64,000 bases of DNA from Porphyra umbilicalis. Taxonomy: Eukaryota > Rhodophyta > Bangiophyceae > Bangiales > Bangiaceae. Positions 12,127 to 23,234 of the stretch are shown here, piece by piece. The DNA is taken from assembly GCA_002049455.2 (NCBI GenBank), contig KV918784.1, forward strand, positions 310,001 to 374,000, given 5' to 3'. Under the pieces are notes generated by a model. That model had not been told where the DNA came from and searched no databases. It saw only the letters and a program-made list of their open reading frames with translations. The stretch's first letter is position 1. Every line of letters starts with the position of its first letter. Position numbers and translations under genes: made by a program.

Positions 12127-12694
12127 GACACTCAACCGACGACCACCCCGCGGGAAGCAACCGCGCGCCCGTGCAGGCGGCATGGAGACGGGGATCCCAC
12201 CGCCACGACCGCCCCGCCTGCAGAGCGTCCGGGTGCTGCTGCACCCCCGCCCGCAGCGCCGGCGACCGCCACAGGTACCACGCCGCTTCCATTCAGCTCT
12301 CACTGCTCCAAGTGACGAAGTTGCTTTGTTGGCCGGCCGACAGCCGCACGCACGGCGGCCGGGAACAGATCCTAGCAACGTCGTCCGGGCGTATCGCTGC
12401 GGGAGCTACGGTGCGAGGCGCTCGGTCGCCTTCAAAGCCGAAGCAGGGCAAGCAACATGGTGCTCTGTGCGTACCCGGCATGATGATCGTGTTGCCGCCC
12501 CAATTCTTGTGTCAGCCGGGGAGAACCGCCGGCATTTGCGGCCTGCCGTCCCGCTGTTGCTTTGCGACGTGCCTCAACCGCCGCTGTGACGGCAGCGCGG
12601 CCCCGAAACGATTGGCCGACAAGTGCCACGTATGATTGTCTGTCGAATGAAGCGACGCCCTGCCATAGAATTTGCTCATGACTCGAGTCCAGTA

Positions 12695-13114
12695 TGGCTG
12701 ATCCCCGAAATTTGTCCAGGGGGACAGAGACAGAGACTGACTCTGAATAAGAGCACTCTATTGGTTTAAAACGACAGAGAGGAGAGAAGGCATCGTAGAG
12801 AGAAGGCATCGTAGCCAATGGAAAGCCCGCATTCGGTGCCAGGACCTTGCATCAAGCAGAACTCACTGTTTGTTGCTGCTTGATCCGCGTTTCTTCGCAC
12901 GGAGCAAGCTACCCACGCGAGATCTTGAGAGTTTCTACTGTGTCATCGCCAGAAGTGCAGAAATAAAGAGGAGCTGATGTTGATATCCAGGCTGCATGGG
13001 CACATGTAAGCAATCAGGAGCACCAAGTCAGTCCCAGGGGCGCATCTGATTGGTGGAGAGAGTCGGTCCGCTAGTCAGTCTCTGTCCACCAGGACAAAAC
13101 TCGGGGATCAGCAA
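12695..13114. mobile_element. TA-flanked MITE at the A/B junction of copy 1
   Basis: 37-bp TIRs with 5 mismatches: left TGGCTGATCCCCGA..., right (reverse complement) TTGCTGATCCCCGA..., both running into GGACAGAGAC. TA is duplicated at 12693-12694 and 13115-13116 (TAT is equally possible). The empty site is preserved in copy 3 at about 63313 (ccagTAttgctc). No ORF. TA target and size fit a Tc1/mariner-type MITE. It splits copy 1 exactly at the place where the A and B arms meet. Confidence 0.85.
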
Positions 13115-13770
13115 TATCGCTCTTGCGTGGCGGAATTTCGTCATCCTGACTCAATTGGAACGAGCAGCGTCGCAATCCAGGAGCTGGAAACGGCCACAGG
13201 CGAGTATCATGATGGGGAAAGAAGGGTGTGACAGCTAGGGTCGCCCAACTGGTTTATCGTAATTGGTTGAAACTGGTTTACATTGGGTAAAAATCGGACA
13301 TCGCTTGCAAACTAGTTTCGAATGCAAAAGATTGGTTCAACTGGTTGTTTTTTAAATACGGAACAGTTGCGGTCACGTGACCAGAATTGTCCCAGTTCTT
13401 TGGCGTTAAGTGCGTGACGAGTCCCACCTTGATGACGCGTGCACGACCAGATCCGACGACTCGTGTCTTCGTCTCTCACGCCGGCCCCGTCGCCGACGCT
13501 TCCCGTGCTGCGAGCCCACCATGGCTCCACCAGTAGCCCTGCCGCCCGCGGCTGCCTCAGAACCTGCTACTACACCGACCACAGCCACACCAACGCGGCC
13601 ACCTGCGGCTTCAACCCCGTCAGATGGCGACGACGGCTCGACCGGTGGCCTTCCCCTGGCACCCCGTGCATCCTGGCAGGTACCAGAGGGGTCTGTTCGG
13701 GGACCCGTGCCGCAACAAAGCAAGGGTGGCCACCATACCGCACCGGACCACTGAAAACAGACCCCTGTGA

Positions 13771-13989
13771 CCACATCGTACAGCAGTCGTGTATCCACAC
13801 CGCACAGCAGTCGTGTAGCCACACCAGACACAAGTCGTATAACCGCACCGCACCCACACCGCACACGAGTCGTATAACCACATCGCACACGAGTCGTATG
13901 ACCACACCGCACACGATTCGTGTAACCACACCGCACCGAAGTCGTACATCCACACCGCACACAAGTCGGGCAACCACACCCCACACGCC
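13771..13989 (+). repeat. 24-bp minisatellite, about 9 units
   Basis: Degenerate unit 'cacacgagtcgtataaccac' plus four bases, with one interruption near 13848. In the plus frame it would give the 8-residue repeat HTSRxTTP. Confidence 0.85.
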
Positions 13990-14084
13990 CGCACAGGAAA
14001 AAGACTGCCACGCACGCATCACGCCGCCGTGCGGGAAGAATGAAGGTGCATGTACAGGACGTACCCAATATTACTTGTCCACCC

Positions 14085-14652
14085 CTATCCGTGGCCAATG
14101 CGCACGGTTGCCGAGACCGGCCTCACGCAAACCGCGCTTGCTGCTGCCGCACTACAAAGGAGCCTTTGTCGGAGAAGAAGACCAACACCCAGTGGTCGGT
14201 CCCCGACCCGCGGTTCCTCGTCCACGAGGCGTGTGTCCTTGTTGGCAGACGAGGAGAACTTTCGTGGCAGGAGAACGAGATGCCAATCCAAGGCTCTTGA
14301 CGGCCTTCTGCATCGTTTGGAAAGACAAGTGGGGCGGAGAGGGCCCTTCAGCAGTGTTGGTGCTCTCGGCATCGTGCTATTCATTATTTTCTGCCAGACT
14401 GGCGAAGGGGGCGTCCTGCTCCAGCAGACGGAGCCCGGGCAGCTCGCATTCACTCACCACCTTTGTCCTGCCCCTGTTTACATTGTCAGCCAGCCCGCCA
14501 TACCCCAGAGTGGCGGTAGTGACGTACGCATCCGTTCTTCGATTGTGGCTGATGGACGTTGCCAGGTCGCCGTTGAGCTGTTCGTTGGCGACCATCTCCT
14601 TGATCGCGCCTACCTGCAGAGGGGTGATGGGGGTCCTTCGACATCCCGCCAT
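14085..14652 (-). pseudogene. Possible decayed Tc1/mariner-like transposase
   Basis: A minus-strand frame at 14652-14377 opens with a Met and a segment (RRTPITPLQVGAIKEMV) that resembles the N-terminal helix-turn-helix start of Tc1/pogo-type transposases. Further on comes 'YGGLADNVNRGRTK', comparable to the usual YG...RGRP linker. Downstream, in other frames, come 'AVKSLGLASRSPATK' and 'WVLVFFSDKGSF', the latter recalling the V-F-x-DE segment around the first catalytic Asp. Frame changes would be needed to link them. The match is by eye, and the CAG duplication of the host insert is not what a TA-targeting element would leave, so this may be a passenger or a coincidence. Confidence 0.25.
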
Positions 14653-15191
14653 GATGGTTCTGGTGAGTTTCTATCCGCTGGTGACAAGCTGGGGGCGTTT
14701 CTTCGTAGGTCACCGGGTGAACGCTCCACGTTCAAGTCCCCAGAATGTGGCAGATCAGGGCCAAAGAGGCCGATTATCCAATCCCATTGACGACCGCAAT
14801 CGCCTTTCCAGGGTGGGCAAATAATATTGAGTACGTACTGTACCTAGCAGCCTCGCGTTGATCTGGGAAAGAAAAGAAGCAAGGAGGACCAGTGCGCATG
14901 CCAAGAACACATCATGCACACAGAAGCCAAAGAAAAGGTATGTTTTCCACAAACCTTTGTGGATGATACTTCCTGTCTTCTTGGGTTGGATGTCTTTACA
15001 CCGCCAGAAGCGTCTCAACGAGCGGAAGAGCATGGCGCCGAGTCTGGCCGCCCAAGGGGACAGGAAGTGCGCTTCACAAAGGAAAAATCTGCGTGTGTGA
15101 CCCCGCACAGGCCAATTCCGTGACCGAATGTGGATCCACATGGCCCATAATGGCATTTGTGTCCCACCCCCTGTTAGTCACCACTGCGCAG

Positions 15192-16180
15192 TGCATCACA
15201 CGTTCCAAGTGTGCGCAGTCATCGTACCTGCTCACAGTACGATTCCAAATCACATTCCGGCAGGTTGTACTTGATTCAAAAATACAATTCGGATTTCGTC
15301 GACGTGTATCTCGGAGACTGGCAACAGGCCTTGCCTCCGACGTGCACCACCACCGCTCCGGTCAGCATCTGCCTCCGAGTCCAGCGAGGCACCCGCGACC
15401 ACACCATCGAGGTGCGTCTAGCGCCCGCCTCGGGCGCGCGGTGGCATTGCGCCACCCGCTCTCCCGCTGCCTTTCTTTGGCGTCCCCGGCGCGGTGCGGG
15501 TGCGCCACGCCACCACCCCCACCCTATTAGCTTGTCGGAGCTTTCGACCAGCACCCTGACGGCCCCCACGTGCTCCGACGGCCTTGCCACCGGCGATGAC
15601 CCCCCCCGTGTTGTCCTTTGTTTAGGCTGCTGTGTGCGGTGCCGCCGGCACCCGAAGCTGTGACGGGCTTCGAAGCCTTCCTGTGCAGGCAGTGTGGATA
15701 TTTCACTGTGCATGAACGCTGGCGCCGGCACCGGTGGCTGTGCGTCTGGCTGTTGATCCAGCCTCGGAACCGTCACGGCCGCTCGGCTCGTGTCGGCTCC
15801 TTTCCGCTCGACAGCTCCGCATGGTCCTCACAACCGCACTATCTTTCGCACCGCACTCTCCAAGTGCGCGTTGGCGCCGCCCCGCTCGTCGCGTGCGTTG
15901 AGAGCAGAGGGGGTAGTCTGGGGCAGTTTTGCTGCGGCAACGGCACTCCCCCTCTCCCGCCAGCGTGGGTCAGGGAGACGCAGGTTCACCAGCGAGGCGG
16001 CGCATGTGACCGGGGGTGCTTGGATTCGCACGGAGGTCGGACGCTCACGCGCAGCGGGAGAAGCTGGGGGAGCGCAGCCGTGTGTTGGCGACGGAGCGCT
16101 GGGGTGCGCACGGCGGGTGGACGGTCGCGCTCAACGTGACGAGCTGGGAGAGCTTGGCTGCGTCGCGGTGGTAATGCACG
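15192..16180. other. B arm leader, copy 1
   Basis: Non-coding 5' region of the transposase block. It is collinear with 32575-33559 and with 63434 onwards. GC-rich, no clear promoter motif. Short open frames here are not conserved between copies. Confidence 0.5.
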
Positions 16181-17826
16181 ATGCCTCGAGCGCCTGTTTT
16201 CCGCCCGCATCAAAGGGTGCCGGTGGTGCTGACCTCCACTTCCAGAATCGAGACGGCTTTGTCCGCAGAAGTCGCGTCGGACTCCAACGTATCATCATCG
16301 AACGAACCGGTTGTAGTGCAAGAAGCCGCAACTCGCCGAAGCACCGAAGGCGTTTCCGAACCGACTGGCGTGCATCCCGACACTGGGGCTCCACCGTCGA
16401 CCTTAGTCTACTTTGGCGCCGCTACAAGCAGCCAACCAGGCGCTCGACGAGAAGCGGAACCCGACGGACGGGACCGCTCCTGTGCGGACAATGAAGCCGA
16501 CCAGTTCGTCTTGCCGCCAAGCGGCTCGAGCGGCCACAGTTCCTTCCTCGACTGGGCCAGCGACGGCTCTTCCTGCTTCTCGGACTACTCTGCGGTGCCC
16601 GGTGGACAGTTGGCGCTCCTCGACGACGTGCCGTTCCTCAGCAACTTGCTTCACGGCGACTCCACCAGCGGCTCTGCGGGCAGCAGCACAACGGACAAAG
16701 ACGAGTCCATCTCTGTCCGAGTCCATGTCCCCCGTTGACAACAAATTGGGGGACGGCGGGGGCGCCGCCAAGCATCACGACGGCGCCCCCATCTCATGAG
16801 CCGACAACGTGGAGTGGGGTCGCGATGACGTCACGCTCAAAAAAGAAGACGCATCCATCCTCGATCCATCCTCGACAACCCTCACCCTAGCGAGTCCCGC
16901 GCGGCGTCTTCCGACGTCAGTGAAGCGGCCAGCGACGACGGCAGTCCGTACGTCAGCGATGACGACATCTGGCTGTCGACCGACGAGGACGAGGTCTTTG
17001 AACCGGTCGGCCTCGCACCAGTCAGCACGGTGGAAGATTATTGTGCGTTCCTCTTCCTTAGCGAACAGGCCAACATCACCGAAGCTGCGTACAACATCTT
17101 CCGTATGTTCTTCAACGCTGAGCGCGCGAATGGGGCAGGACGTCTGCGGTGCATTACGACCATCCGGCGCAAGGTCTCCCCTGCCATGCGGGAGGCCCGG
17201 GGTCTTCCACTGCAGATAGGCAGCATCCCTGCGACGGACGCGACGGGGGATCCTAAGAGTGTCTGCTTCATCCTCCCGAGCACGCACGTCAAGCGTGATG
17301 TCTCCTTCCGCGGCACGTATGACCTGTTCTTTGCTGCCCTGGGGCCCGACGCTGATGGCACACTGGAGCCCAAGAACTACCACTCGATGATGCACTTGAA
17401 GCGGAAGATGGTCACCTGCCCACTCCAGCAGCCGCACTTTAACTTCGACGGCAACACGTGGACGGTCGGCGGCCTCGTCAACATTTTATTGACGCGGGGC
17501 ACGTACCTGGAAGGGCTGGTCATCGGCAAACCCGAGTACGCGTCGGCAGAGGCTGGCCTGCATGCCGACTCCAACGCTCGCGCGGGTAACTTCTTCGTGC
17601 CGTGCTACGCCGACGGCCTCCTCGTAGGGCGCATTGTGTCCCCACACTGGTTGACCAATTTTTGCTGCCCGGATCTCGTGGTGTCCCGTAGCGGATCGTA
17701 GTAGCGTGGTGGAGGCCCTGGAGCCAGCGCCGTATGACGGCCCTCGGGTCGAGCCGACGAACGGGGCGGCCGAGACGCTGCCGATGGGCGGCATCACGGG
17801 GATGGATGCCAAAGGCAGCAAGTGCT
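16181..17826 (+). pseudogene. Transposase block 1, broken (copy 1)
   Basis: Collinear with the intact 701-aa ORF at 33560-35665, with the same Met context (ATGCCTCGAGCG). A 16-bp insertion near 16712 shifts the frame into a TGA at 16736. An extra T in the run at about 17659 shifts it again. The 3' end, which should carry the GDY...CPLC motif, is removed by a 1328-bp deletion whose junction is at 17826-17831. The product would lack the first catalytic aspartate and the zinc-binding cysteines. Confidence 0.85.
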
Positions 17827-17831
17827 TGCGG
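17826..17831. other. Deletion junction with 6-bp microhomology
   Basis: TTGCGG here corresponds to both 35177-35182 and 36505-36510 in copy 2. Copy 1 has lost the 1328 bp between them, fusing the middle of transposase block 1 to the antisense coiled-coil ORF. This is typical of end-joining at microhomology. Confidence 0.85.
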
Positions 17832-18400
17832 TAGTGGGAGCACGCCACCTCCGTCATTGCGACGAATTGCACCACCGCACGCAGGACGGCCTCGACCTCC
17901 ACCACCATTGTGGTCTTGGGTTTGTGCCCCAAAGATCTTTGCACAGGGGGGCAGGCACGCGCCTTCTCCAGCAATCGGCTCCTTAAAGATCCATGAAGCG
18001 CCTTGCCAAGCACAAACTCTTCCTGCTTCACGGCCGCTTATAGCGCGTTCAAGCCGGTGACTGACGCACGCGCCACCGTGAGCTCCTCCTCCAGCGCGGA
18101 GATCTTAGCCTGCACCTGGCGAAGAACCGCTCGCCACGAGGCCAGTTGGACCATGTCCCGCTGCATGCGATCCATGTCACCGACGGTGATGCCGCGCCGC
18201 GCCCGCTTCCTTGGGACGACTGCGTCGGGAGCTTCTTCCACGTCGTCTACCGCAGCCATCAAGGGAAATGCAGCTGCCATCGCAGTCCCCTCACACGACC
18301 GCAGAGGTACAGAACGAGTTCCACGCAAAGGCGCAGGTGATAGGAGGTTGTGCGTCAACGTTCCGCGCAAAGGCGCAGATGAGAGGAGGTTGTGCGTAAA
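17832..18400 (-). pseudogene. Remnant of the antisense coiled-coil ORF (copy 1)
   Basis: Homologous to 36453-37049 (minus). It keeps the basic PRKRARRG segment and the coiled-coil heptads, but a CAA-to-TAA change near 18039 stops the frame after 'VTGLNAL'. The downstream half was lost in the 1328-bp deletion. Confidence 0.75.
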
Positions 18401-19376
18401 TGGGCATGAAATGGCCGGTGGGGGGGTACAATGACGGGGGGTACGTCACCAGTAGGGATACAGTGGCCTGGAGGAAGCCGATGCCCAGTGAAGGAAGCAA
18501 TGAACGTTCGGCACAGCGGATAACGGAGGGGATCGGGAACGGTCATGGAAGTAAAGTGGGACTGCAAGCAAGCGGGTCGTCTGCCCATTGAACGAGAGCT
18601 GAGACGCCGGTGGTTGGGCCACCGGGTGCTGCGCGTACCACCCTGCGACAATGCCTGGCAACTAGCCCAACGCGGGCGGAAGTGCGGACGTCCCGTGCAC
18701 CGTGTGGCCGGCCGTGGCGGCTCCGTCTGCCCCGGTTGCAGCGTCACAAATGGGATCAGCGTCCGCAGCACTAGCGCCTGAGCGGAGACGAGACGCGGGG
18801 GGTAGGGTGGCGGTCTGGGGCGGGCCAGCAGCGACGACACGGCGCGGAGGGGTGGTCGGCGGCCATTGTCCCTCGGATTCGCAATGAAGAACACCCATGT
18901 GCCCCCACGGAGGCACTGCAATCCCGCACCCCCCCATCCTCGTGCACCGCCACAATGGTCACGCGGAGTCGACGTGGGCTGCCTGCCACGGCAAGCATCA
19001 CGCACGCTCCGATAGTTGGGCAGCCGGCGCTGCGACGGAATGGACAAAACGACAACGCGCCGCGTCGAGACGCGGAGAGCTCTCCAGGTGCAACCTGTGG
19101 GCGGACCCAACCTTGAGTGCAGGCACGGAGTCCTCGCACGCGTGTCCTCCAGGGTAGGTTCCAAAGGCGCAGCTTGGGTCAATCTCACGGTGCATTCTAC
19201 ACATGAACCAATCACTGGGGTCCCTTGGCGCTCTGTGAATTGGATCAGCGCAGAGTGGTTCGAATCGAGAGGAGCGGCCCCCGACGTGCTCTGGGCGAGC
19301 TGGTGGCAGTCTGCAGCCAGGAGCCCTTTCACGACGTGGACTGGCCAGCGACGAGGCGGCACTGCTCCCACAGTCA

Positions 19377-20196
19377 GGCGCATTTCCTTCGTTCATTTGA
19401 CGCTTCGTGTGACGAGCTCTCAGATTAGAGAGGTCGCAGTGGGTTGTCCCTTCGTGTGACAGAGTGAGGCGGTCTTTTTCCAATGAATTTAACGTAAGTG
19501 ACTGTCAGTCCAAGGGCTGACTTCGAGCGCTCGGTTGCTGGGCTCGGCACGGGCGCACACCGATGCTGTAAAACACCGTGGTTCAACATATGCCAGGAGG
19601 GCGACGCCTTCGTCGCCCTCCCCTCGTTGCCGGCGCCTCGTTGCCGAGCCAGACAGCCTGAAATTGAACCCTCGGCGCCACGTTCGGCGAACCAGGATAG
19701 CCTCCGTGGATGGCCCATGCAACTGGCTGTGCAGAGCCGGGGAAGAAGTCCGTTGGGGGCGCAGCGTGAGCCCACCTTGATACCCGCAGCGTACGCTTGT
19801 ATCTCCATCTGCCACAGGCCAGCGTAGGGGGCCAGCTGGTCATTCGAACAAGGCTGGGAAGCGTGTGGGGCGTCGCTGACGAAGGGGGCAGATGTGGCCC
19901 GACTCGACTGTGTCGTCGCTTTCGGCTGCAGCCAGCAGGAGGTGACAGACTCGAATGTCCATCACATCAGTCGAATTGGAATTGATTGTTTCCAAGTTCG
20001 CACTTGAAATCTTTCGACACGACCAGCACGCCGCAAGGTCGATGGGATCGCATGAAGCAACTTCGGAAAGTTATTTTCCGACGTTGCTTCGTGTGATCAC
20101 ATGTGATCACATTGTTTCGCGTTGCAGCCAATAGCTGGACGCCCCACATCGTCACATGAACCGTCACACGAACCAAGCCGCAGCTAAGAAAGGGCC
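19377..20196. mobile_element. 820-bp non-autonomous insertion in copy 1
   Basis: Absent from copy 2, where the site reads cagTCGctgacg (about 38010). Here TCA is present on both sides (19374-19376 and 20197-20199). The ends are imperfect inverted repeats: GGCGCATTTCCTT and, reverse-complemented, GGCCCTTTCTT. TTCGTGTGAC occurs twice near the left end; near the right end come one partial direct copy and the inverse GTCACACGAA, which would be subterminal repeats. A strong hairpin (20054-20069 with 20074-20090) and doubled TGTGATCACA lie near the right end. No plausible ORF. Confidence 0.75.
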
Positions 20197-20510
20197 TCAC
20201 TGACGTCCCCCTCTGCCCCCCCCAACCCCTGCCCCCCCTGCCCCTCGGTGCCCGAAGCAGCCTCCCACTTGAGTGCGGGCAGCACCCGGACGACGTTCGC
20301 AGAGCGGTCGGCCGCTTTAGCTGTGACAGCAGCATCCCGGTCGCCGACGCGCCGACCGGCCGCGCGCCCTCGACCACCCGCCACCCGCTGCGGGTGCCAG
20401 AACCGGCGTCACAACCACCACTCCGTTTTGAAGAGCCCTATTTGACGGCGTCGGGCAGCCGTCCACGCGTTTCGCGGCCGTCCCCTACGGGCGGGCTCGC
20501 AGGCTGGGCC

Positions 20511-21997
20511 ATGGCTTGTGACCAGCCGGCCGCGTCGTCTTCAGTGGGGACGGGTGCGGCACCATCTGCGCGGCCGCGTCGTCCGGTGGCGGTGAATCAC
20601 ACGTCCAAGTACGTCAACAACGGCCTCAAGTCGCTCGGCATCAACACTAATGGCGCGTCCAGTGTCTTCCACGAGTGGGCGCTCGCCTTCCCGGAAGGCA
20701 TGTTTGATGGCCACCGCAGTGCCATGCCGTCGCCCGACCACCTCTTTTTTATGGGGTTCACGCCGTGCCTGGTGTGCGCTTTTTACGCCATTCTACCGGC
20801 CGGCATGCGCTTGGCCGCCGAGGTGTCCCTTAGGGACGCATTGTCGCGTGCGCGCCTGAACCGAACACGCGTTTACGATGTCCACAAGAGCAAACCATAC
20901 ACCGGCAAAAAGATCTCGGAGTCGGCGGCGGTGTTGGCGGCGGCACCGCTGGCGTTTGCCCGCGTGCTGCCAACTGCCACCATGTCAGCTGCGATGGGTG
21001 TCGTCATGGGCGTCCTCAAGAAAATGAAAACCCTGATCGGGGCTATCTACGCCTACCCGCGGGTCGACCTGGACGGCGCTGACGCGTGCCGTGCACGCAC
21101 TACGCATGCCACTCTGCTGTTGCTCGCCGACGACTTCATATCAGCCGTCGCGGCGGCGTGCCTGCGTCCGGATTACGTGGAGCTGGCAAAGCTGATTGAC
21201 GTGCCCAACCTTCACCGGATGCGCGTGATGGTTGCCTTCTCTGTCCCTGCTTTGGCGCACGTGCGTCACACGGTGGAGTCGGCCTTTGAGAGCTCCCACC
21301 AGCCGCTCAAGCGGGCAATGGTGCGGGGCAACGGGCACGATGATGCCAAGCGGGCGATGATGCGGGTAGTGGAGGGTAAGCTGGCGTCCCGTCTACGCAT
21401 GGAACAAGCACGTTTGGGCATCCCCGACGACTGGACAGCGCATGCTGGCGTCAATGAGGCGCTGAAAAATGCCATGCCGCTGTGGAGCCAGAGCTCTGCT
21501 CCCTGGCGTTTGACCGGCGCCATCGTGCTGCTTGCCAACGTGCCGCAGCAGGACAAGGACGTGGCTGCTTCGCCCACTCGTGTGGGAGCGACTCTCGCTG
21601 GCGGGAGCGAGCGACTCGAGGCAATGACGATTGGGTGGGTGTGGGCGACTCGGTGGCTGTGCTGGTCACGTCCGAGGCCCACTCCGGGAGGCAGTTTGTC
21701 GACTGCTCGCGAACGCTTGGGGCGTCCGGCACCACTGTGGCCTACGTTTGCGTGGTGGGGTTCGCCTCAAGCGACGGTGGTCACCCCTTTTCCATTGTCA
21801 ACCCGAAAGGCCCTGCCGATGACGAGGGCTGCCGCGTCGTGCGGCATCGGCGCTTCTAGTACATGCCGCTGGTGGCCTCGGCGCGCCGCGCTTGGGGTTT
21901 GCACGACTGCGACGAGTGCAAGCCGAATGAGAACCGCCGCATGACCCCCTCTGCTGCTAACCGGTGGGTCATCCTGCAGCGCCCTCGAAGCGGATGA
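20511..21997 (+). pseudogene. Transposase block 2, broken (copy 1)
   Basis: Collinear with the intact block at 38325-39812 and starting at the equivalent ATGGCTTGTGAC. The core motifs (PDHLFFMG and FESSHQPLKRAM) are readable. One base is missing near 21595 (actctcgctg against actctacgctg), and the resulting frame is lost over the last quarter. A CAG-to-TAG change near 21857 is a second lesion. Non-functional as a full transposase. Confidence 0.85.
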
Positions 21998-22489
21998 GTT
22001 TGTGTGGTGGTGTGTGTGCTTGGTTTGAATTGTAGAGCCGACAGTTCGCGTGGTATGTGTTGGTGCAGCACTTGTTCTCAGTGGTGTGCGTAAGCGTATG
22101 TTTGTACGGCTACCGTCCATCACCATATGTTCAAACGTGGGACTGTTTCCTTCCCGCCCCTTCTTGGACACGTCCTTCTTGTGCAAAGTCATCATACGGC
22201 TTCTTCGTGCTATCACCGGCGCCCTGTCTTTTTGATGCTAGCCGCACATTGCCATGGTGAGCACAGTGAAGTATTCTTTGACGTCAAGAGAGCAGCACGC
22301 CTGAATGACAAAAGGGAACACACGTCATGGCCACATCTGGGCCTCCAAGGCAAGCGGTGTTTCCCGTGCATGGAGGGGGGATGAATATGCTTTCAGGTTC
22401 TCGCGGCCTCATGTCGGAAAAGCATAAGGCACCTCAGATACAATCAGCACGTGTGAACCAGGAATATTTGGGCCCTCACAGACATAGTT

Positions 22490-23159
22490 CCCTGGCCTTT
22501 AGGACAGGGTGCTCTCAAAGTGTAGTGATGCACTCATATACTTAGATCATGGGATTTGCCCTCCGCTTCAGAGGTGGCAGTCTGCATTCGTATCCTCAGG
22601 GATCTGAGGGCGTGTCAGCGTTGGAAGGGTCGCGATGACGCTAAAAGCGAATAGAGTTACGTGGCTCAGAAGGGCTGCCCTGCCACAGGGGTCACAGGGC
22701 CCGGACGGCGCCTGCCCCCCTGCCCCCCCCCACCGCCTCGAGTTGCGCGCGGCAACCGACTTTCGGGGTTCGAAGCGCCCACGATGACCCGCGGATGATC
22801 GTGCCTGCGCGCCGGCTTCTGTAGCGGCGGCGCGTCGGCGGTTGCTGACGCCATCTACCGGTGCGGTTAGAGGCGCCCGGTCGCGCTGCGGTCGATCCCA
22901 TCCGCCCGCCCGTGCGCCGTGTCGGCCGCGTGCAGGTGCGCTGCGCGGCGGGGTGACGGCCCCGCCCGTAGGCGTTGCACCACGCCGGCAGGCCTCCGCC
23001 GCTGCGGCGGCGGCGGCGGCACCCCTTTCCCCGCCCCACGCCTCCCCCGCCACGGCAACGTGGCTGTACGTGCCCCCGTGCGTGCTCGCGGCCATGGAGC
23101 CGGCCGGCGTACCCGGTATCTATGCGTCGCCGAGCGCGCCAGCGCCCTGAAGGCCAGGG
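22490..23159. mobile_element. 670-bp insertion with CCCTGGCCTT TIRs
   Basis: Present in copy 1 and absent from copy 2, where 'cagacatagtt' runs directly into 'ctgcggaaagc'. The left end is CCCTGGCCTTTAGG and the right end is the reverse complement of CCCTGGCCTTCAGGG. A 24-bp leftover (23160-23183) follows before the shared sequence resumes. No exact target duplication is seen. The interior is GC-rich; its open frames are compositional. Confidence 0.65.
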
Positions 23160-23212
23160 TATTGCACGTACGTGCCTGGAATTCTGCGGAAAGCATCAGA
23201 TTCGATCTGCAG

Positions 23213-23234
23213 GTGTAAAATTTACGGTGCTGTG
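23213..23234 (-). repeat. Right terminal inverted repeat, copy 1
   Basis: Reads GTGTAAAATTTACGGTGCTG plus TG, the reverse of CACAGCACCGTAAATTTTAC. It is shared with 41661-41682 (one difference) and is imperfectly inverted to the left ends at 4475, 45906 and 54949. It contains the near-palindrome GTAAAATTTAC. Confidence 0.65.

Larger units (their letters stand above)
13235..15188. mobile_element. 1954-bp insertion in copy 1 with CAG target duplication
   Basis: Copies 2 and 3 read continuously 'gggtgtgcCAGtgcatcacacg'; here CAG occurs at 13232-13234 and again at 15189-15191 with 1954 bp between. Ends begin CTAGGGTCGCCCAACTGG and (reverse complement of the right) CGCAGTGGTGACTAACAGG, which are only loosely alike. 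The insert contains a 24-bp minisatellite and a possible decayed transposase on the minus strand. A 461-codon plus-strand open frame runs through the minisatellite and is probably spurious. Confidence 0.7.
4475..23234 (+). mobile_element. Large CACAG-type transposon, copy 1 (decayed, nested insertions)
   Basis: Left end CACAGGGCC at 4475, right end GGTGCTGTG at 23234. Flanks are GAG and AGG, so at most a 2-bp AG duplication is visible. The A arm is 4475-12694; the B arm runs 13117-13234, then 15189-22489, and ends at 23160-23234. Compared with other copies it carries inserts at 12695-13114, 13235-15188, 19377-20196 and 22490-23159, a 1328-bp deletion at 17826, and tandem expansions at 7.66-8.64 kb and 9.97-10.64 kb. 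Both transposase blocks and the 551-aa gene are broken. The A/B junction matches that of copy 3, so the whole is one unit of roughly 16.3 kb when intact. The class is inferred from the transposase motifs and the CACAG ends. Confidence 0.75.

Noticed and set aside
13771-13989. CRISPR-like repeat array
   Set aside because: The units are contiguous 24-bp tandem repeats without unique spacers, in eukaryotic transposon DNA.
13439-14824. 461-codon plus-strand frame
   Set aside because: It runs through a minisatellite and overlaps two other open frames; there is no normal-composition domain and no counterpart elsewhere.
19250-19270. TGGTTCGAATCGA resembling a tRNA T-loop
   Set aside because: No acceptor, D or anticodon arms can be folded around it. 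The same sequence in copy 2 lies in the transposon spacer.
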